A stretch of 64,000 nt of DNA from Meloidogyne chitwoodi (lineage: Eukaryota > Nematoda > Chromadorea > Rhabditida > Meloidogynidae). A program made the position numbers and the translations under genes. Under the pieces are notes generated by a model. It had not been told where the DNA came from. It worked only from the letters and a program-made list of their open reading frames with translations, and did no database searches. Below, piece by piece: positions 25,796 through 37,300 of the stretch (position 1 is the first letter of the stretch; every line of letters starts with the position of its first letter). The stretch spans positions 744,001 through 808,000 of the forward strand of contig JACZZP010000014.1 of the NCBI GenBank assembly GCA_015183035.1. The letters run 5' to 3'.

Positions 25796-26394
25796 GTGCT
25801 ATGTGATTTGGGCAGTGGTGATTTGGGCATTGAGTTATTTGGGCAGTGGTGATTTGGGCAGTGAGTTATTTGGGCAGTGGTGATTTGGGCAGTAAATATT
25901 TCTTTTTAAAAATGATTTATATTAGATTGGTAGGGCTCATATTATAATTACCAAAAACCTAGTCTTACCTGACAATAAGGTAGAGACCGGAACCGGACCC
26001 CTTTACCCGTTTTTTTGGAGTCACCGGGTTGAAATCGGGACCCGAAATTCCGGGTTTACCCGGTTCGGGTCCCGGCCGCATTTATTTCCAAAAACCCGGA
26101 CCCGATTTTTTCAAAATTCCGGTCTCTACAATAAGGAGCTTTTTTAACACAACACCAGTATTCGATCCCTTCACTAATTTTTGATTCAGCTTCAAAACTA
26201 TAGTTAAAGCCTTGAAGTCAAAGTAAAGTTTTCCCTCTGATATTTTTTAACAAAAAGAAATGTTTACTGCCCAAATCACTACTGCCCAAATAACTCAATG
26301 CCCAAATCACCACTGCCCAAATCACCACTGCCCAAATCACCACTGCCCAAATAACTCACTGCCCAAATCACCACTGCCCAAATCACCATCCACG
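25796..26394. mobile_element. Foldback-type element with 9-bp target duplication
   Basis: Two arms of tandem 15-16 bp repeats in opposite orientation. The left arm at 25803-25899 has about six units of GTGATTTGGGCAGTG alternating with AGTTATTTGGGCAGTG. The right arm at 26262-26388 has about eight units of the reverse complement. Directly outside lie identical 9-bp direct repeats CTTTTGACG at 25787-25795 and 26395-26403. The inner ends also pair (GGGCAGTAAATATTT with AAATGTTTACTGCCC). Inverted arms of subrepeats plus a 9-bp duplication resemble Drosophila foldback elements. There is no transposase; the middle holds a nested MITE. The open frame in the right arm (26260-26442) is a repeat artefact. 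Confidence 0.85.
25981..26128. mobile_element. 148-bp hAT-like MITE nested in the foldback element
   Basis: The ends TAGAGACCGGAA (25981-25992) and TTCCGGTCTCTA (26117-26128) are perfect 12-bp inverted repeats. They are flanked by identical 8-bp direct repeats CAATAAGG at 25973-25980 and 26129-26136. An 8-bp duplication and a TAGAG-type terminus fit the hAT superfamily. The interior is GC-rich for this genome and made of variants of ACCCGG/CCGGGT. No coding capacity; it would depend on a transposase in trans. Confidence 0.9.
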
Positions 26395-26570
26395 CTTTTG
26401 ACGTGTCAAGACATTTCGTCGAAAATTAGTTTTAAGGATTAAATAATATACACAAGTAAAGTTGTATTTTTGATAATTTAATTCCTATCAATTTAATTCA
26501 TACACAAATACGAAAAAAATAAATTTATGTAAAATGATACATACCTAATACAATAAATTACAATATTTCC

Positions 26571-27146
26571 TCAACTAGAGAAACAACGGGCTCGGTGTTC
26601 CTCATGGGAATTTAGATAAGCACAAAAATAACAACAACAATAATAGTAAAAACAACTAATCACTGTTAGAAGAATGAACACAATACCAAAAGTTTTCCAA
26701 AATCCATGACCTGCTACTGCTACAGCCAATGCCTCCCTACAACTACTCTCTTCTTTTCTACATTCCTTCTCTCCTTCTGAAGTATTTACAGCAAAGCTGA
26801 ATTCACTTTTCAACAATTCCATGCATTCATGTTGAGAACACTTTAAAAAATTTACGTTTTCCTCTAATAAACCGACTCCTTCTATTAGACTGACCCTTCA
26901 ATAAACCACCCTCTAAAGATGGTTGAAAAATAACTGACCGATCGGTTTATTAGAGGAAATACAGCATTTTTATTTTTTTATCAAAAAACTTACAGCATTG
27001 ATGATACGATCTGCCTCTAAAGATTTTCCAGATGTTCCAATTAAAGTTGTAGTAATGTTAGAAGAGTTTGTTGTTTTATTAATTGTTGGTTCATTTGTAA
27101 TTGAAAATGCAGGCAATAACAATAAGAAAATAATTACAAATTCCAT
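26571..27146 (-). CDS. Small signal-peptide, single-span membrane protein (nematode type)
   Basis: Two exons from ATG at 27146 to TGA at 26571, about 140 residues. The start MEFVIIFLLLLPAFSI is a signal peptide. An Asn/Thr-rich stretch with several N-glycosylation sequons (NKT, NSS, NIT) follows, then a Cys-containing ectodomain (CSQHECMELL, EKECRKEESSCREAL), a membrane helix FGIVFILLTVISCFYYYCCC and a short cytoplasmic tail HEEHRARCFSS. The intron (about 26840-26990) joins in phase as INA/CSQHEC and carries a hairpin element. I do not recognise the family. The Cys cluster at the inner side of the helix suggests palmitoylation or a Shisa-like arrangement, which is speculative. Confidence 0.7.
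26858..26959. mobile_element. 102-bp hairpin MITE in an intron
   Basis: TTTCCTCTAATAAACCGA at 26858-26875 is perfectly inverted at 26942-26959. The 66-bp centre includes degenerate copies of the end motif (AATAAACC near 26900). It accounts for most of an intron that would otherwise be of ordinary size. No reliable target duplication was seen. Confidence 0.7.
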
Positions 27147-28332
27147 TTTTTATTCCTAAATGAGAATTTTGTTTAATAAATAAAACGAAAGTTAATTTGT
27201 GAATTTTATTTTGTCTAATTTACTCCTTAAATACTAAAAAGTTCTTAGATATTATCCGGTGAGTGCCCGTAGTTCTAAACTCTAAAATCCTTATTTTTTA
27301 CATTTTCCAGATCATTGATTCAACCATAAAAGTAATAAATCCAAAAAATTGGACTGACCAGGCCGATTCTAAAAATATCTAATCCAAAATTATGTATTAA
27401 AGCATGCTTAAGACTACAATAAGTAAAGTAAAATTTTAAAAAATATAATTGTCAAAATGCCAAATATATAATAGTACTTACTTAAGTATCTCAATTTTTG
27501 TCCGATTTGTCTAAATATAATTTATTTTTTATAAACTATTTTTTTTTCATAATTTAATCGATATACTAGAGAACTTTGTAAATTTTAAAATTTAATAATT
27601 TTCTTTTAATTATTATTTAAAAATATTTATTATTATTAGTCTTTTTAATTTAATTTATTTTATCTTTTAATTGAAATAAAAATACCACAATACTAATACT
27701 ACATATTTTATTATTTTTATTCCTTTTCTTTTAGTTAAGTAATAGTAGGTTTTAACATAAAAAATAGATAAATAAAAATAAATAAATATATATAGAATAT
27801 ATCTATATATATATTTCCCTATACTTATATATTATTTGGTTCTTTTACTTGAAAATTCTTTTTCATTTAAGCCAAGAATAGATAAAATTGAAAATAAAAG
27901 AATATTTATTGAAAAGAGAAATGCCAAAAACTGTCTGCTTTTAAAAAAGGTTTGTCAGTATAAATTAGTTAAAATGTGATATATTCTTCTTTTTTTAATT
28001 TTATTATTATTCGAATTTGTCATTAGAACAGACTTTTTCAGTTTTCTAAAAAATGGTCGAAAAGTAGCAACCCTAAAAATCAAAATTATTTTCCATTAAA
28101 TTAAAATAATATTATTTTATTTATTTATAATTTGCTTTTGTCTGATTAATATTTTAGGAAATATTTAAAAGAATTTGTTATTTATTTTAAATAATTTAAA
28201 AAATAAATATTCTAATTCCTCTGTTATTTACAATATAATATCATCCACGTATAAATTTCTTATAAAATATTTTAATTCAAATTTATTCATCTAAAAAATA
28301 AAAAATATTTTAAAATTATTTTAATAAATAAA
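27147..28332. other. Intergenic region upstream of the SVOP-like gene
   Basis: About 1.2 kb between divergently transcribed genes, AT-rich. It includes TA-rich runs near 27790-27830. No open frame or RNA gene seen; it probably contains both promoters. Confidence 0.45.
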
Positions 28333-30424
28333 ATGGGAGATAAAGCAATTTTAACGGAAATATTGGAAGCTTCTAAACTTACTGACACGTATTCTAATTT
28401 AACAGCATCAAATATTATTGATCAGTAAATTTTTAAAAATAAAAATAAATAAATATATTTTATTTAAATAATTATTTATTTTTTAATAGATTAAAAGAAA
28501 TAAAAAATAAAAATTCTTCAACTTGTGTACATTATGAAGGTTTAGATGGACAAGGTGACCCATCAAATAATGATCTTATTATACATATTAATGAACAAAA
28601 TAAAAATAAAGAAATAATAAAAGGAGTTCCAGATGTTTATACTGTTGATGATGCTGTTGAATTTATTGGTTTTGGACTTTTTCAAATTTTATTGGCATTT
28701 CTTACTGGATTAGCTTGGATGGCAGATGCAATGGAAATAATGATTTTATCAATACTTTCACCTTCATTATATTGTGAATGGAAAATTACTCCAATACAAC
28801 AAGTAATATATATATAAATTATATTATTTATTATTTTTAAAAAAGGCTTTAATAACAACTTGTGTTTTCTCTGGAATGATGCTTTCTTCAACAGCTTGGG
28901 GTAAATTTTGTGATCATTTTGGACGTCGTAAAGGTCTTCTTTCTGCTGCTCTTCTTACTTTTGTAATGGGTGTTCTATCTTCTGCAGCTCCAAATTTTAA
29001 TGTATTTTTAATATTTCGAGCTCTTACAGGAGTTGGAATTGGAGGAATTCCACAGGCGTAGGAATTTTTAAAATTATTATTTTTTATTTTTTTATTTCTA
29101 GTGTTACATTATTTGCTGAATTTCTTCCTTTAGCACAACGTGCAAAATGTGTTATATTTATTGAATCATTTTGGGCAATTGGTGCCTCATTTGAAGCTAT
29201 TTTAGCATTTTTTGTTATGTCTTCAGGTTTAGGATGGCGTTGGTTATTATTACTAAGTTCAATTCCATTGGCACTTTTTTCTATTTCTTGTCTTGTAAGT
29301 TCTTTTAAATTTTAATTTTTAACAAAAATTATTTTTCAAGTGGCTTCCAGAAAGTGCTCGTTATTTAGTTGCTGCTGGTCATCCAGATTTAGCAATTAAT
29401 AATTTAAAAAGAATTGCCAAATTAAATAAAAAATCTCTTCCACCTGGAAGATTAATTGAAGGTAGTAAAATAATAAAAAATGGACGTGGTAATTTAAAAG
29501 ATTTATTTTCTCCAACACTTTCTGGTACAACTTTTAGACTTTGGATTTTATGGGCAATTAATGCTTTTTGTTATTATGGTAATTAATTAATTAATAAATA
29601 AATAAATAAATTAATTAATTAATAAATAGGTATTGTACTTTTAACAACTTTTCTTTTTCAATTAAATGATGAATGTTATCCTTCAAATAATAAAACAACA
29701 GAATTATTAATATTATCTGAATGTAAACCTTTACTAAAAAAAGATTATATTGATTTGGTTTTTCTTTTTAATTTATTTTAATTTATTTTAATTTAATTTA
29801 ATTTTAAAAAAGATATCAACAACTTTATCAGAATTTCCTGGACTTATTTTAACTGCTATTTTAATTGAATGGTTAGGAAGGAAACAAACAATGGCCATAG
29901 AATTTGGAGTTTTTTCTTTATTTTCTTTTCTTTTAATTTTTTGTGTTAAAAGGTTTTATTATTTTTTATAAATTTAAAACAAATATTTTTATTTTAAAGG
30001 CATTGGTTAACTTTTTTTATTTTTATTTCTCGAGCATTTATTTCTGGAGCTTTTCAATGTGTTTATGTTTACACCCCAGAAGTATATCCTACAACACTTA
30101 GAGCTTTGGGACTTGGAGCTAGTAGTTCAATGGCTAGATTTGGATCTATAAGTTTGAAATTAAATTATATTTTATTTATTAATTTATTTAGTAACTCCAT
30201 TTATTGCACAAGTTGCTTCTGGTTATTCTTTATTAATTCCTATTATGTATATTTAAATTTATTTATTTATTTATTTTTCTTTCATTTAAGAACTTATTCT
30301 GGCACTGCTTTAATTGGTTTGGTTACATCACTTTCATTACCAATAGAAACAAAAGGAAGACAAATGATGGTAAAATAAAATAATATATTATTTTATTTAA
30401 ATATTATTATAGGAAACTCATTGA
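28333..30424 (+). CDS. svop: SVOP/SV2-like major facilitator transporter
   Basis: About eleven exons from ATG at 28333 to TGA at 30424, about 530 residues. A cytoplasmic N-terminus leads into [20 protein letters not shown], a hallmark of SVOP/SV2 proteins. Twelve membrane helices can be followed. Loop 2-3 has [13 protein letters not shown] (the MFS DxxGRR motif), helix 4 [15 protein letters not shown], loop 6 [14 protein letters not shown], and helix 10-11 [16 protein letters not shown]. The last exon is only four codons (METH) after an in-phase junction. SVOP proteins are orphan transporters of secretory or synaptic vesicles, with organic ion-like sequence; the substrate is unknown. The gene ends 64 bp from the stop codon of the convergent ankyrin gene. 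Confidence 0.9.
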
Positions 30425-30488
30425 TTTATTACCAAAAAAGGACAGATTTGAATTAAATATATTTAAAATTAATTAATAAAATATAATT

Positions 30489-33400
30489 TTAAAATTGGTC
30501 AGTTTCTTCAGTATATTTAACTAACCAATCAGAAATAAAACTAATTGGATTAGCAGGTCGTCGAAGAAGAACCTTATTATAATTTTAATAATTATTTTAA
30601 TAATAAAAATTAAAAATACCTCTGCCAATGCTTTAGTTAAAATAGGTGCAACAGTACGTGCCAAATAAAGACCATTATCACTTCTAAAAAAGGAAAAATA
30701 TTTTGGTAAATATTCAGAAAATATCCACTATATCATTCGAAAGAGGTCATCGAAGTGAATCTAATGATATTTAAATAAATAACTGGACGCGAATATGAGC
30801 TGAGTTAAAAGCTCTTTAAAATAGAAAAACCATAGGGGGGACTAAGCTCATTTTTAACTCAGCTCGATTATTTTTTTCGAATTATTTACTTTTAATTAAT
30901 TTTTTTATGAGTGGATATTTTCAAAAACATTTTTATTTCTTACGTTGGCATTCCTAATCGTTCATGCAAAAGATGTTCAAATTTATTTTTTTCAATATCT
31001 TCACCTTCTTCTTCTATTCCATCTTCACCATTTTCATCAAATTCATTAATTTCTCTATCAATATATTCTCCTCCTTTACCTTTTCTTTCAGTATCAAAAC
31101 CAGAAGAATGCAAAGAGAGTAAATCAGCAGATTCACTTAAACTGTCATTTTTATGCTCAAATTCTTCATTGTAATTTTTCTTTATATCTTCAGTTTTTGA
31201 GAGTAAAGCATCTGCACCCAATTCTTCTACATCACGTTCTTTTAACATTTTTAGATCAAAAACAGCATTTCGACGATAATAATCAGGTGTTCGTCCTTCC
31301 TAAAATAAATAAATAAATTAATTTAAAATAAATAAATATTTTTACATTATCAACAGCCATTGGATCAGCACCTGCTTTCCCTAAAATCTTTAAATAATGA
31401 CCTCCATCACGTGCAGCTGCTGCATAATGCATTGCCGTTCTTTTATTATAATCTGGGGCATTAAGAACTAATGGAAAATTAGCAGCAAGAAAACGAATAA
31501 TTTCAGTTTGTTCATGAATAATTGCTGTATGAAGAGGAGTACAACCATGTTTATCTCTAGCTAAAGCCTTTTTTTTAAAAAAAATAATTAATTATTTTAA
31601 AATATAATTTACCAATCTTTTATTTTTAATTAATTGTTTAACTGATTCTATTCTTCCTTCACGTATTGCTCTATGAATTTGGTCAATATTTGTTAAAAGG
31701 GAAGGTAATTCACGTAAAAATGTTTGAGCTTCTGGATTATTTGATTTTTTATCCATAACTAAATCTCCACATCCAGACATTACTAATTGATCTAATTTTG
31801 CAAGATTTCCCTCTCTCAACCATTGTTGAATACTTTAATTTTATTTAATTATTTATTTAATTAATATTTACTTTGTTTCTAAATATGAAGGAGCTACCCT
31901 TGTATTTAAAATTTGTTTTAATGCCTGTTTTGTATCAAGTCTCATTCTTTCCAAATTAAGTTCACCAGGATATTTTAAATAATATTTTGGTAATCTTCCA
32001 TTCTTTAAATAAATAAATATATTTTATTATTATTATTTAAATTTAATTTACACAATCAAAAGTATTTGGATCTGCACCAGCTTTTCTCATTAATTTATAC
32101 ATATAACCCCCATCTTTTAAAGCAGCAGAATAATGTAAAGGAGTTCTTTTAGTTTGATCCATTGAATTAACAGATTGTGGATAATTACGAATTAAATACT
32201 TTTAAAAATATTTATACTAATTTATTTAATTTAATTAATAACTTTAGCAATTTCTGTTTGTCCAAAAACAACAGCTTTATGTAAAGGAGCAAGTCCTCTA
32301 TTATCTCGACAAAATGCTAATTTTTTTCTATCAGTTAATAATTTAACAGCACGTAAATTTCCTTGTTCTATTGCTTTATGAATTGCTTGAACTTTAGCTT
32401 GATATTGTGGTAATACTTCTAAAAAACTTATTGCATCAGCATCATCCAACTGATTCATCAAAAAAAAAAAATAATTAAAAAAATATTTTATTTTTTTTAC
32501 CTTATAATTTTTACCAAGTAATAAATCAGCATAACCATTTAATACTAATTCTTCTAATTTACCAGTATTCCCAGTATGTATCCAATCTGTGATATCTTCT
32601 TCTAAATCTTGAAGTAATGGACGATTTAATTGTCCAGATATTAATTGATTTATTACCTAAATAAATAATTAATTAAATAATAAATTAAATTTTACAGCAT
32701 TATCTTTAAGTGTTCTTATATTTAATCTTTTTCCATGTGTTCTATAATAAAAAGGAGTATGTCCATATTTATCTTCAATAAAAGCATCTCCCCCAGCTTT
32801 TTGTAAAACTTTTATCATATGTTCTCCATTAGCATCTGCTGCAGCAAAATGTAAAGCTGTTCTACCAGCCTTAATTTTTTATTTAAATTTATTAAAAAAT
32901 AAAAAATAAAAAACATGATCTGTTTCATTAACACAATGAGGGTATTTTGTTAAAAGAAATCGAACCTTAAAAATTATTATTATTTTTAAAAATTAAATTA
33001 ATTACTGTAATTGTTTGTCCATAAAGAAGAGCTTTATGTAAAGGAGTCATTCCTAATTAAAAATAATTAAATAATTAATTAATTAAATAATACCATGATT
33101 ATCTCTAGCAGTTGCAAGCAAAGTTCGGTCAATTAAAGATTTAACTCTTCTAACATCTCCTTCCTCTACAGCCTTATGAATTGATTCTACCTTTAGTTTA
33201 AAGTTTTTATTATTATTTTGGTTATACTATACACTTTAAATCAACAATATTCTGTTAATTATATTGATATTATTATTCTCATATACCAAATTTTGAAAGT
33301 TTTAATTTAATTTAAAAAATATTAATTTTTTTACCTTTGATTGATATTGAGAAATTCCTTGAAGAAATTCTGCTGAAGCTAAATTAGTTGAAGATTTATC

Positions 33401-33958
33401 TTTTAATAAATGAGCTCTTCCATCAAGAACTAATTGTTCAAGTTGTTGTACATCTCCAAGTGAAAGCCATCTTTCTATTTGTTCATCTAAAGGAGCATCT
33501 AAAATTAATTATTTATTTTATTATTATTTAAAAAATTAATTTTGATTTTTTTAGGGAAAATATTTTTTTCTTCTTAATAATTAATTTTGTAAAAAAGAAT
33601 TGCAATTGAAATAAAAATAAATAAAAACTCAAAAAACACTAAAATTTTTAGTCACACCAGGAAAATTAACTGATTCTTCAAGGAAGTCACCACTGCTATT
33701 TTGATCATCTTCAGTCTCTCTTTCTTCATCTAAAATCAGTTCAGTATCTTGTCTATTTAATTCACTTAAATTTAAACGAAATTTTGTTGTTTCTCTCAGA
33801 TTATCAAATTTAGATGGAAAAATCATTTCTTCTGTTGGGGAAGATGAATCAAATGAGTGAAGGGAAGAAGAAATTAATTTATTATTATTAATTGTTTGGG
33901 AGATAATAAATAAATTACTAAAATTACTTTGTCGACGTTCCAACCAAAATTTATACAT
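30489..33958 (-). CDS. Modular ankyrin-repeat protein with C-terminal DPY-30-like motif
   Basis: Read from ATG at 33958 (MYKFWLERRQSNFSN) to TAA at 30489 through many small exons. After an acidic head, a unit of about 190-200 residues occurs three times: a helical lead (IERWLSLGDVQQLEQLVLDG; WIHTGNTGKLEELVLNGYAD; WLREGNLAKLDQLVMSGCGD), a helix with YQxKxxxIHKAIExG, then ankyrin repeats (RDNHGMTPLHKALLYGQT; RDNRGLAPLHKAVVFGQTEI; RDKHGCTPLHTAIIHEQTEI) and a closing RTxxHYxAAxxDGxHxxKxxxKAGADP block. The C-terminus, after a Glu-rich spacer, is ALAEVLLRRPANPISFISDW, which resembles the DPY-30 dimerisation motif (RPxxPxxFLxxWL). Ankyrin repeats bind proteins and DPY-30 motifs bind amphipathic helices, so a scaffold or docking role is likely. 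It lies 411 bp downstream of a related gene on the same strand and the two could be one gene. Confidence 0.75.
30797..30865. repeat. Hairpin repeat in ankyrin-gene intron
   Basis: GAGCTGAGTTAAAA at 30797-30810 is perfectly inverted at 30852-30865 (TTTTAACTCAGCTC) around a 41-bp loop. It lies in an enlarged intron (about 30690-30935) of the DPY-30-motif ankyrin gene. Outer borders and duplication are unclear; it may be the core of a decayed MITE. Confidence 0.5.
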
Positions 33959-34369
33959 TTGAAAATAAATAAATAAATGATTTAATTTTCAGAAAGAAAA
34001 GAATCTAAAAGTCCAAGAATTAGAGTTTTTTTAAAGATAATTTTAATAATATATAATTTATTTAAATAAATATTTTAAAATTTAAAACATTTATTTAAAT
34101 AAAAAATAAATAAATTTATGATAAAAAAGGAAAATAAATGTAAATATATTTGTTTAGAATAAAAGCTTGTTGATTGAGGAATAAATATTTAAAAAAAAAA
34201 TGTAAAAAGAGGCGGTAATTTATTTTACAAGAGAAAGAAATGAGCATTATTATTATTATTATTTATTATTATTTATTATTATTTCCATTATATTATAAAA
34301 AATAATTAATAATTAAATATTTTTAAGGGATTATTTATTTATTTATTTTTAAAAAATAAAAATTAAAAA
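33959..34369. other. Spacer between tandem ankyrin genes
   Basis: AT-rich 411 bp with a TTA/ATT microsatellite at 34246-34283. The string ggacttttag (reverse strand, near 34010) could be a trans-splice acceptor for the downstream gene. If the two ankyrin genes are one, this is an intron, but I could not join the flanking exons in phase. Confidence 0.4.
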
Positions 34370-37300
34370 TTAACCAGGATCAAAAATATAATCTTCATCC
34401 ATAGATTGATTATTAATATTATTACGTATTGTTTGTAATGATAAAAGGCCATTTGTTGTTGTTGTTTTTATTATTTTATTATTATTTATTAATTTATTAG
34501 TATTTCCTAAAAATGGCAATGGACGAACCATTTGTTTTGGATTTTCTCTATAACTTTCAGCACTAAATCCATTCTACAAATAAAAAAAAATAAATTTTAT
34601 TTATTAAAAAATGACATTTAGAAATATTTTAAATATTTACAAATATTAAAATTAATTTTATATAAAATAAATTGCCTTATCAGAAATTTTAACATTAGCT
34701 CCAAGATCATACAAAGTATCATAAATAGCATTTTGTTGTGGAGCTGCATAATGTGCAACTGTTCTACCCAACTATTTAAAAATATTTTAATTAATTAATT
34801 AATTAAAAATAATAAAAAAACAAAATCAGGAATATTTATATGAGATGGAAATTGATTTGCTATAAATTCAACAATTTCATGTCTTTCCTCTAAAACAGCA
34901 ATATGAAGTGGAGTTAAACCTAAAAATATAATTTAATTAAATATTTTATTTTTTTATTACCTCTTAAATCCCTAGCTTGAACAATTTCTTCATCTAATAA
35001 AGTTTTAAGTTTTTTTAAATCATTAGATTCTATTACTCCAAATACTTGACTAAGTCTATTTTGTGCTTGACGATATGAATAAATATATTTAATTAATCTA
35101 TATTTAATTAATTAATTAATTTAAAAAATAAAATAAAATAAACTTTTCATTTCCCAAATGTTTTTTAACTATTTTCCAAACTTTTCCACCCAAACCCTCA
35201 GAATGTAATTGTTCTAATTGACGATATTGTTTTTGATTAAAATTAATAGAAAGAACACGTTTTTCAACTTCTTCGTCAATAACAGATTCTTCTTCATCTA
35301 TTGATATATTAAATATATATTTTTTAGTACAAAATATTTTTTCTAAATTTTTTTGCATTTTTAAATAATATATTATTTTTATTTCTAAAAAATTTATTTA
35401 ATTTTTTTAACAATCTCCGAAAAAAAGAGAAATTAAATTAACATAATAGGGAATAGAGTTATTTAATAAATAAATAAATAAATAAATAAAGACTAACCAC
35501 TAAAAGGATCATTTATTAATATTTGTTCCTCATTTCCTCCTATTTTATTTTCATCATTAATTTTGTTAATTCTCCACCCATTTTTAGATATTTTCCTTTG
35601 CAAATCCTCTTCTACCGACTCACCATCATCATCATCACTATTTGACAATATTACTTTTTCAATGTCTGGAAATTGTTCTTCATCATCCATCTATTTAATT
35701 AATAAAAATAAATAAATTAAAAATATATAATTTATTTTTACTTAAAAGTAATTTAAATTTCCAGACATTTTTTTACTTTTTTTATTTTACCTAATTATTA
35801 ATTATTTTATTCTTTTCTTATTTTTAATAATTACATACATTTTTATCTTCATTCCCTTCCATTTCTTTTATTTTTATTTTCTTTCCCATTTTTGACTTTT
35901 TTATATTTATTATAGTTTTATTATTATTATTTTTTTCATCTCGTTTATTAGTTGAAATATCAGCTCCAGCACGATAAAGAATTCTCGACATTTGCGCGCG
36001 TTGATGTTCATCTGGTAAACAACTAGCATAATGAAGAGATGTACGTTGAGACTTAAAATAAATAAATTAAAAAAATATATAAAAAGAAGATATAGTTCCC
36101 ATGGAAATAAATAAATATTTTCATTTAATGATGAATATTAAAGTAACTATTTATTATGAATTAGATGATGTTATTATATTTATATTTATTTACTTTTTTT
36201 GTTAGAAAATTTAAAAAATTAAAATAAAATTATTTAAAAATTAAAAAAAAGTTAAAAAATTTTTTATTATTTTCAAACAAAATTATACTTTATCTGGTAT
36301 GTCCACACAACGAGGGAAAAGTAATAATAAATATCTAGCCATTCTTGCTCTTCCATAAAGAATAGAAATATGTAAAGGTGTTCGTCCATATTCATCTTTT
36401 CCTATTACAGTATCCCAACTATCAACTAATTGTTTTAATATTCTTTGATCATTATTTCTAATAGCCTCATGAATTGCTAAAATACGTGTTTGAAGATGAG
36501 AAAGTGTTGGTGCCAAATCACGACATTCTGGAGGAAATATACGACCTTCGATTTGGGATTTGTAGTCTCCAGCTAATTTAAAATTAAAAATATTTTTTAA
36601 AATAAAAAATTAGAATAATCGGAGACCGAAATATAAGATCTAAATAATAGATGGAATATACAAAAAATGTTTAAATAATTTTAAAATTTACCTAAAACAA
36701 TTTCTCTTAAAGCATTAACATTTCTTTGAGCAATTAATTCGTCAATATTATCTCCGGGACGGATAGGAACTAAAAACAAAATTTAAAAGTAAAAAAGAAA
36801 ATCAAAACATTGATTTAATCCTCGTATTTGATGCATATCCAATAAATGAGGTGATCGACGAAAGTTCATAGGTGTGTAACCCTCAACATCAAGCAAAGCT
36901 TCATTGGCACCAAAATCTAATAAAATATCAAAACATTCTTCTTCTTCTACAGATTTTTGATTATTAAATTCTTCAGATTGTTCCTCTGATTTTAAACCTT
37001 CTTTAGGGCCTAAAGTACCAGCTAAGGCAGCTGCATAATGTAAAGGACTACGACCTTCCTAAATTAAAAGAGAATAATTTAATTAAATAGAATTATTTAA
37101 AAATAATAATTACAACGTCACGAGAATCAACCAAACTACGATCTTTTTCAAGAAGAATATTAAGAATAGTTGGTCGTTCAAAAATTGCAGATAAATGTAT
37201 CTTAATAATATTCAAATATTTATTTAAAAATATTAAAGTAAAATACAGTAGTAGTGTGAGTTCTTGGATGTCTTGACTGAACCAAATGACGGAAATCAAT

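Noticed and set aside
26260..26442. Plus-strand frame with repeated PNHHC words
   Set aside because: It is produced by reading through the tandem units of the foldback right arm; no independent coding evidence.
31592..32461. Each ankyrin exon as an independent short gene
   Set aside because: Short introns with matching phases connect them into one modular protein.
35116..35690. Separate small genes starting at ATG 35690 and ATG 35358
   Set aside because: Exons join in phase on both sides (EDKN/MDDEEQF and PFS/DEEESV), so both are internal to the upstream ankyrin gene.
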